Assembly: GCA_963711635.1 (NCBI GenBank)
Contig: CAVQEZ010000005.1
Coordinates: forward strand, 186,001-250,000
From: CADEED01 sp963711635
Lineage (GTDB): Bacteria; Pseudomonadota; Gammaproteobacteria; Steroidobacterales; Steroidobacteraceae
Reading direction: 5' to 3'
Length of the DNA: 64,000 nucleotides
Below the pieces are notes generated by a model. The model ran no database searches, was not told where the DNA came from, and saw only the letters and a list, made by a program, of their open reading frames with translations. Of this stretch, positions 62,747 to 64,000 are shown one piece after another. The translations under genes were made by a program, and so were the position numbers. The number at the start of each line of letters is the position of its first letter. Within the stretch, counting starts at the first letter, position 1.

Positions 62747-62769
62747 GCCCTGACGTTTTTTCGCGCATC

Positions 62770-62854
62770 GCCGACGTGGTGGAATTGGTAGACACACTAG
62801 CTTGAGGGGCTAGCGGAGCGATCCGTGGGAGTTCGAGTCTCCCCGTCGGCACCA
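62770..62854 (+). tRNA. tRNA-Leu (GAG)
   Basis: 85 nt with encoded CCA. Acceptor GCCGACG pairs with CGTCGGC. The anticodon stem CTAGC/GCTAG encloses TTGAGGG, giving GAG. A long variable arm marks it as class II, and the T-arm has GAGTTCGAGTCTC. It lies between secG and nuoA, the common order. Confidence 0.97.
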
Positions 62855-62870
62855 TCACTTTCCTTATCCC

Positions 62871-62879
62871 TGATACAAT
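62871..62879 (+). promoter_or_regulatory. Extended -10 promoter of the nuo operon
   Basis: TGATACAAT fits TGnTATAAT. It lies 17 bases past the tRNA-Leu 3' end and 70 bases before nuoA. No convincing -35 box is visible. Confidence 0.5.
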
Positions 62880-62899
62880 CGCGCCCGAATTTTTTTGGG

Positions 62900-62940
62900 G
62901 GGCGGCGGTCTCTCGTTGTCGAGAGGTTGCTGCCCTTTTT
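62900..62940 (+). terminator. Terminator or attenuator hairpin in the nuo leader
   Basis: A continuous 16-bp stem (62900-62915 with 62920-62935, four G.U pairs), TTGT loop, followed by TTTTT. It lies downstream of the presumed nuo promoter and only 8 bases before the nuoA ATG, so it could stop nuo transcription as well as read-through from tRNA-Leu. Confidence 0.7.
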
Positions 62941-62948
62941 CACGACAC

Positions 62949-63317
62949 ATGCTCGCAAATTACCTGCCGGTTCTGATTTTTCTCACGGTCGCCACCGGGC
63001 TGGCGCTGCTGCTCATGAGTCTCGGCCTGATCATCGGGCGGCTGGGTGCCAAGGCGCGTGGCGACGCGCAGAAGCTCTCCCCATATGAATGCGGCTTCGA
63101 GGCATTCGAAGACAGCCGCATGAAATTCGACGTGCGCTACTACCTGGTCGCCATCCTGTTCATCGTCTTCGATCTGGAAATCGCATTCCTGTTTCCGTGG
63201 GCCGTGGTGCTCGACAGCATCGGTGTCTTCGGTCTCGTCGCCATGGGCATCTTCCTGTTCATCCTCGTGGTGGGCTTCATCTACGAGTGGAAGAAGGGAG
63301 CGCTCGAATGGGACTAG
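62949..63317 (+). CDS. nuoA: NADH-quinone oxidoreductase subunit A
   Basis: 122 residues with three membrane helices and the conserved SPYECGFEAFEDSRMKFDVR loop with its Cys. It is a membrane-arm subunit of complex I. The start ATG 62949 gives LPVLIFLTVATGLAL as first helix. Confidence 0.96.
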   Translation: MLANYLPVLIFLTVATGLALLLMSLGLIIGRLGAKARGDAQKLSPYECGFEAFEDSRMKFDVRYYLVAILFIVFDLEIAFLFPWAVVLDSIGVFGLVAMGIFLFILVVGFIYEWKKGALEWD

Positions 63318-63823
63318 CAGACAATGCGGCTCCCGGCGACGCCTCCGTCGACGCCGGATTCGCAGAACGTGGCTTCGTGACCACGACCATCGATGCGGCC
63401 ATGAACTGGGCGCGCACCGGCTCGCTGTGGCCCATGACTTTCGGCCTGGCCTGCTGCGCGGTGGAAATGATGCACGCCGGTGCATCGCGCTACGACCTCG
63501 ATCGCTTCGGCGTGGTGTTCCGTCCCAGTCCGCGGCAGTCCGACGTCATGATCGTCGCGGGCACGCTGGTGAACAAGATGGCGCCGGCCCTGCGCAAGGT
63601 CTACGACCAGATGCCCGAGCCGCGTTGGGTCATCTCGATGGGCTCCTGCGCCAATGGCGGCGGCTACTACCACTACTCCTATGCGGTGGTGCGCGGCTGC
63701 GATCGCATCGTCCCGGTCGACGTCTACGTGCCCGGATGCCCCCCGACTGCCGAGGCGCTGCTGTACGGCATCATCCAGCTGCAGAAGAAAATCGAACGCA
63801 CCAGCTCCATTGCCAATGCCTGA
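63308..63823 (+). CDS. nuoB: NADH-quinone oxidoreductase subunit B
   Basis: 171 residues. It holds the N2 iron-sulfur cluster: Cys pair in GLACCAVEMMH, then ISMGSCANGGGYYH and VPGCPPTAEALLYG. It starts 10 bases inside nuoA. Confidence 0.97.
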   Translation: MGLADNAAPGDASVDAGFAERGFVTTTIDAAMNWARTGSLWPMTFGLACCAVEMMHAGASRYDLDRFGVVFRPSPRQSDVMIVAGTLVNKMAPALRKVYDQMPEPRWVISMGSCANGGGYYHYSYAVVRGCDRIVPVDVYVPGCPPTAEALLYGIIQLQKKIERTSSIANA

Positions 63824-64000
63824 CGTCGCAAAAATACGCCGCGCTCGCCGGCCGGGTCGAAGCGCGCCTGCCGAATTTACTGGAGCGCGCGCCGTCGCTG
63901 CCGGATGAGCTGTGCTACGAAGTGCAGCCGTCCAACATCAAGGCCGTGTGCCTGGCGTTGCGCGACGACCCGGATCTGAAGTTCGAAATCCTCATCGACC
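63816..64000 (+). CDS. nuoC: NADH-quinone oxidoreductase subunit C, 5' part (cut by window end; start frameshifted)
   Basis: The frame from 63826 encodes SQKYAALAGRVEARLPNLLE and continues with IKAVCLALRDDPDLKFEILI, the start of NuoC. The only nearby ATG (63816) is one base out of frame, consistent with one extra base near 63819. A CTG at 63820 is the in-frame alternative. It overlaps the end of nuoB. Confidence 0.85.

Overview
This is a gene-dense, high-GC chromosomal segment. Gene content and order point to a gammaproteobacterium: dnaX-ybaB-recR, orn/rsgA, bamE/fur, smpB-ssrA, hrcA-grpE-dnaK-dnaJ, dapB-carA-carB-greA, yhbY/ftsH-folP-glmM-tpiA-secG-tRNA-Leu-nuoAB. The base composition, RND pumps and mix of families suggest the Nevskiales/Steroidobacterales/Xanthomonadales side of the class. 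That placement is inference; no rRNA is present. I see no prophage, insertion sequence or CRISPR array, so this is core genome with small accessory patches.

Layout: 0-4.1 kb, a minus-strand operon gcvR-bcp-phoH-M48 protease linked by stop/start overlaps. 4.2-8.3 kb, dapA with a short BamC-like lipoprotein, tRNA-Ser, SRP RNA, dnaX-ybaB-recR. 8.4-13.5 kb, rsgA and orn divergent, a PLP dehydratase, a membrane protein/Xre regulator pair, a DUF1249 gene and a coiled-coil gene. 13.5-23.3 kb, a minus-strand RND efflux operon (adaptor plus two pumps) and the protease prc. 23.4-28.9 kb, small membrane proteins, an oxidoreductase, a DsbA-like protein, a FAD oxidase, a carbamoylputrescine-amidase-like enzyme and an EF-hand protein. 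29.2-34.8 kb, ssrA, smpB, ratA-rnfH, bamE/fur, recN, nadK. 34.9-39.9 kb, heat-shock genes. 40.3-46.8 kb, MipA-DUF3019-two-component system, a phosphatase, glpK and an oxidoreductase. 46.9-54.0 kb, dapB, carAB, greA and a DUF1080 protein. 54.0-64.0 kb, a GGDEF/EAL protein, yhbY, a relic of rlmE, ftsH-folP-glmM-tpiA-secG-tRNA-Leu and the start of the nuo operon.

Most notable: the tmRNA gene is interrupted in its T-loop by a 297-nt group I intron with no ORF. Exon/intron boundaries, the internal guide sequence with a U.G pair at the 5' splice site, and P7-type core elements can all be read from the sequence. A second real event is the loss of the first two thirds of rlmE; only a decayed C-terminal relic remains at its usual place beside ftsH.

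A strong caution: about 23 single-base frameshifts, nearly all one extra base, break otherwise well-conserved genes (an RND pump, recN, glpK, two oxidoreductases, dapB, carA, carB, the start of nuoC). Fourteen lie between 45.1 and 47.4 kb. Because several of the genes are normally essential, I read these as sequence or assembly errors and annotate each gene over its full span.

Regulatory sites visible: a palindrome covering the -35 box of the RND operon, a dyad at the -10 of the membrane protein/Xre operon, a terminator-like hairpin in the nuo leader, and a hairpin in the carAB leader.
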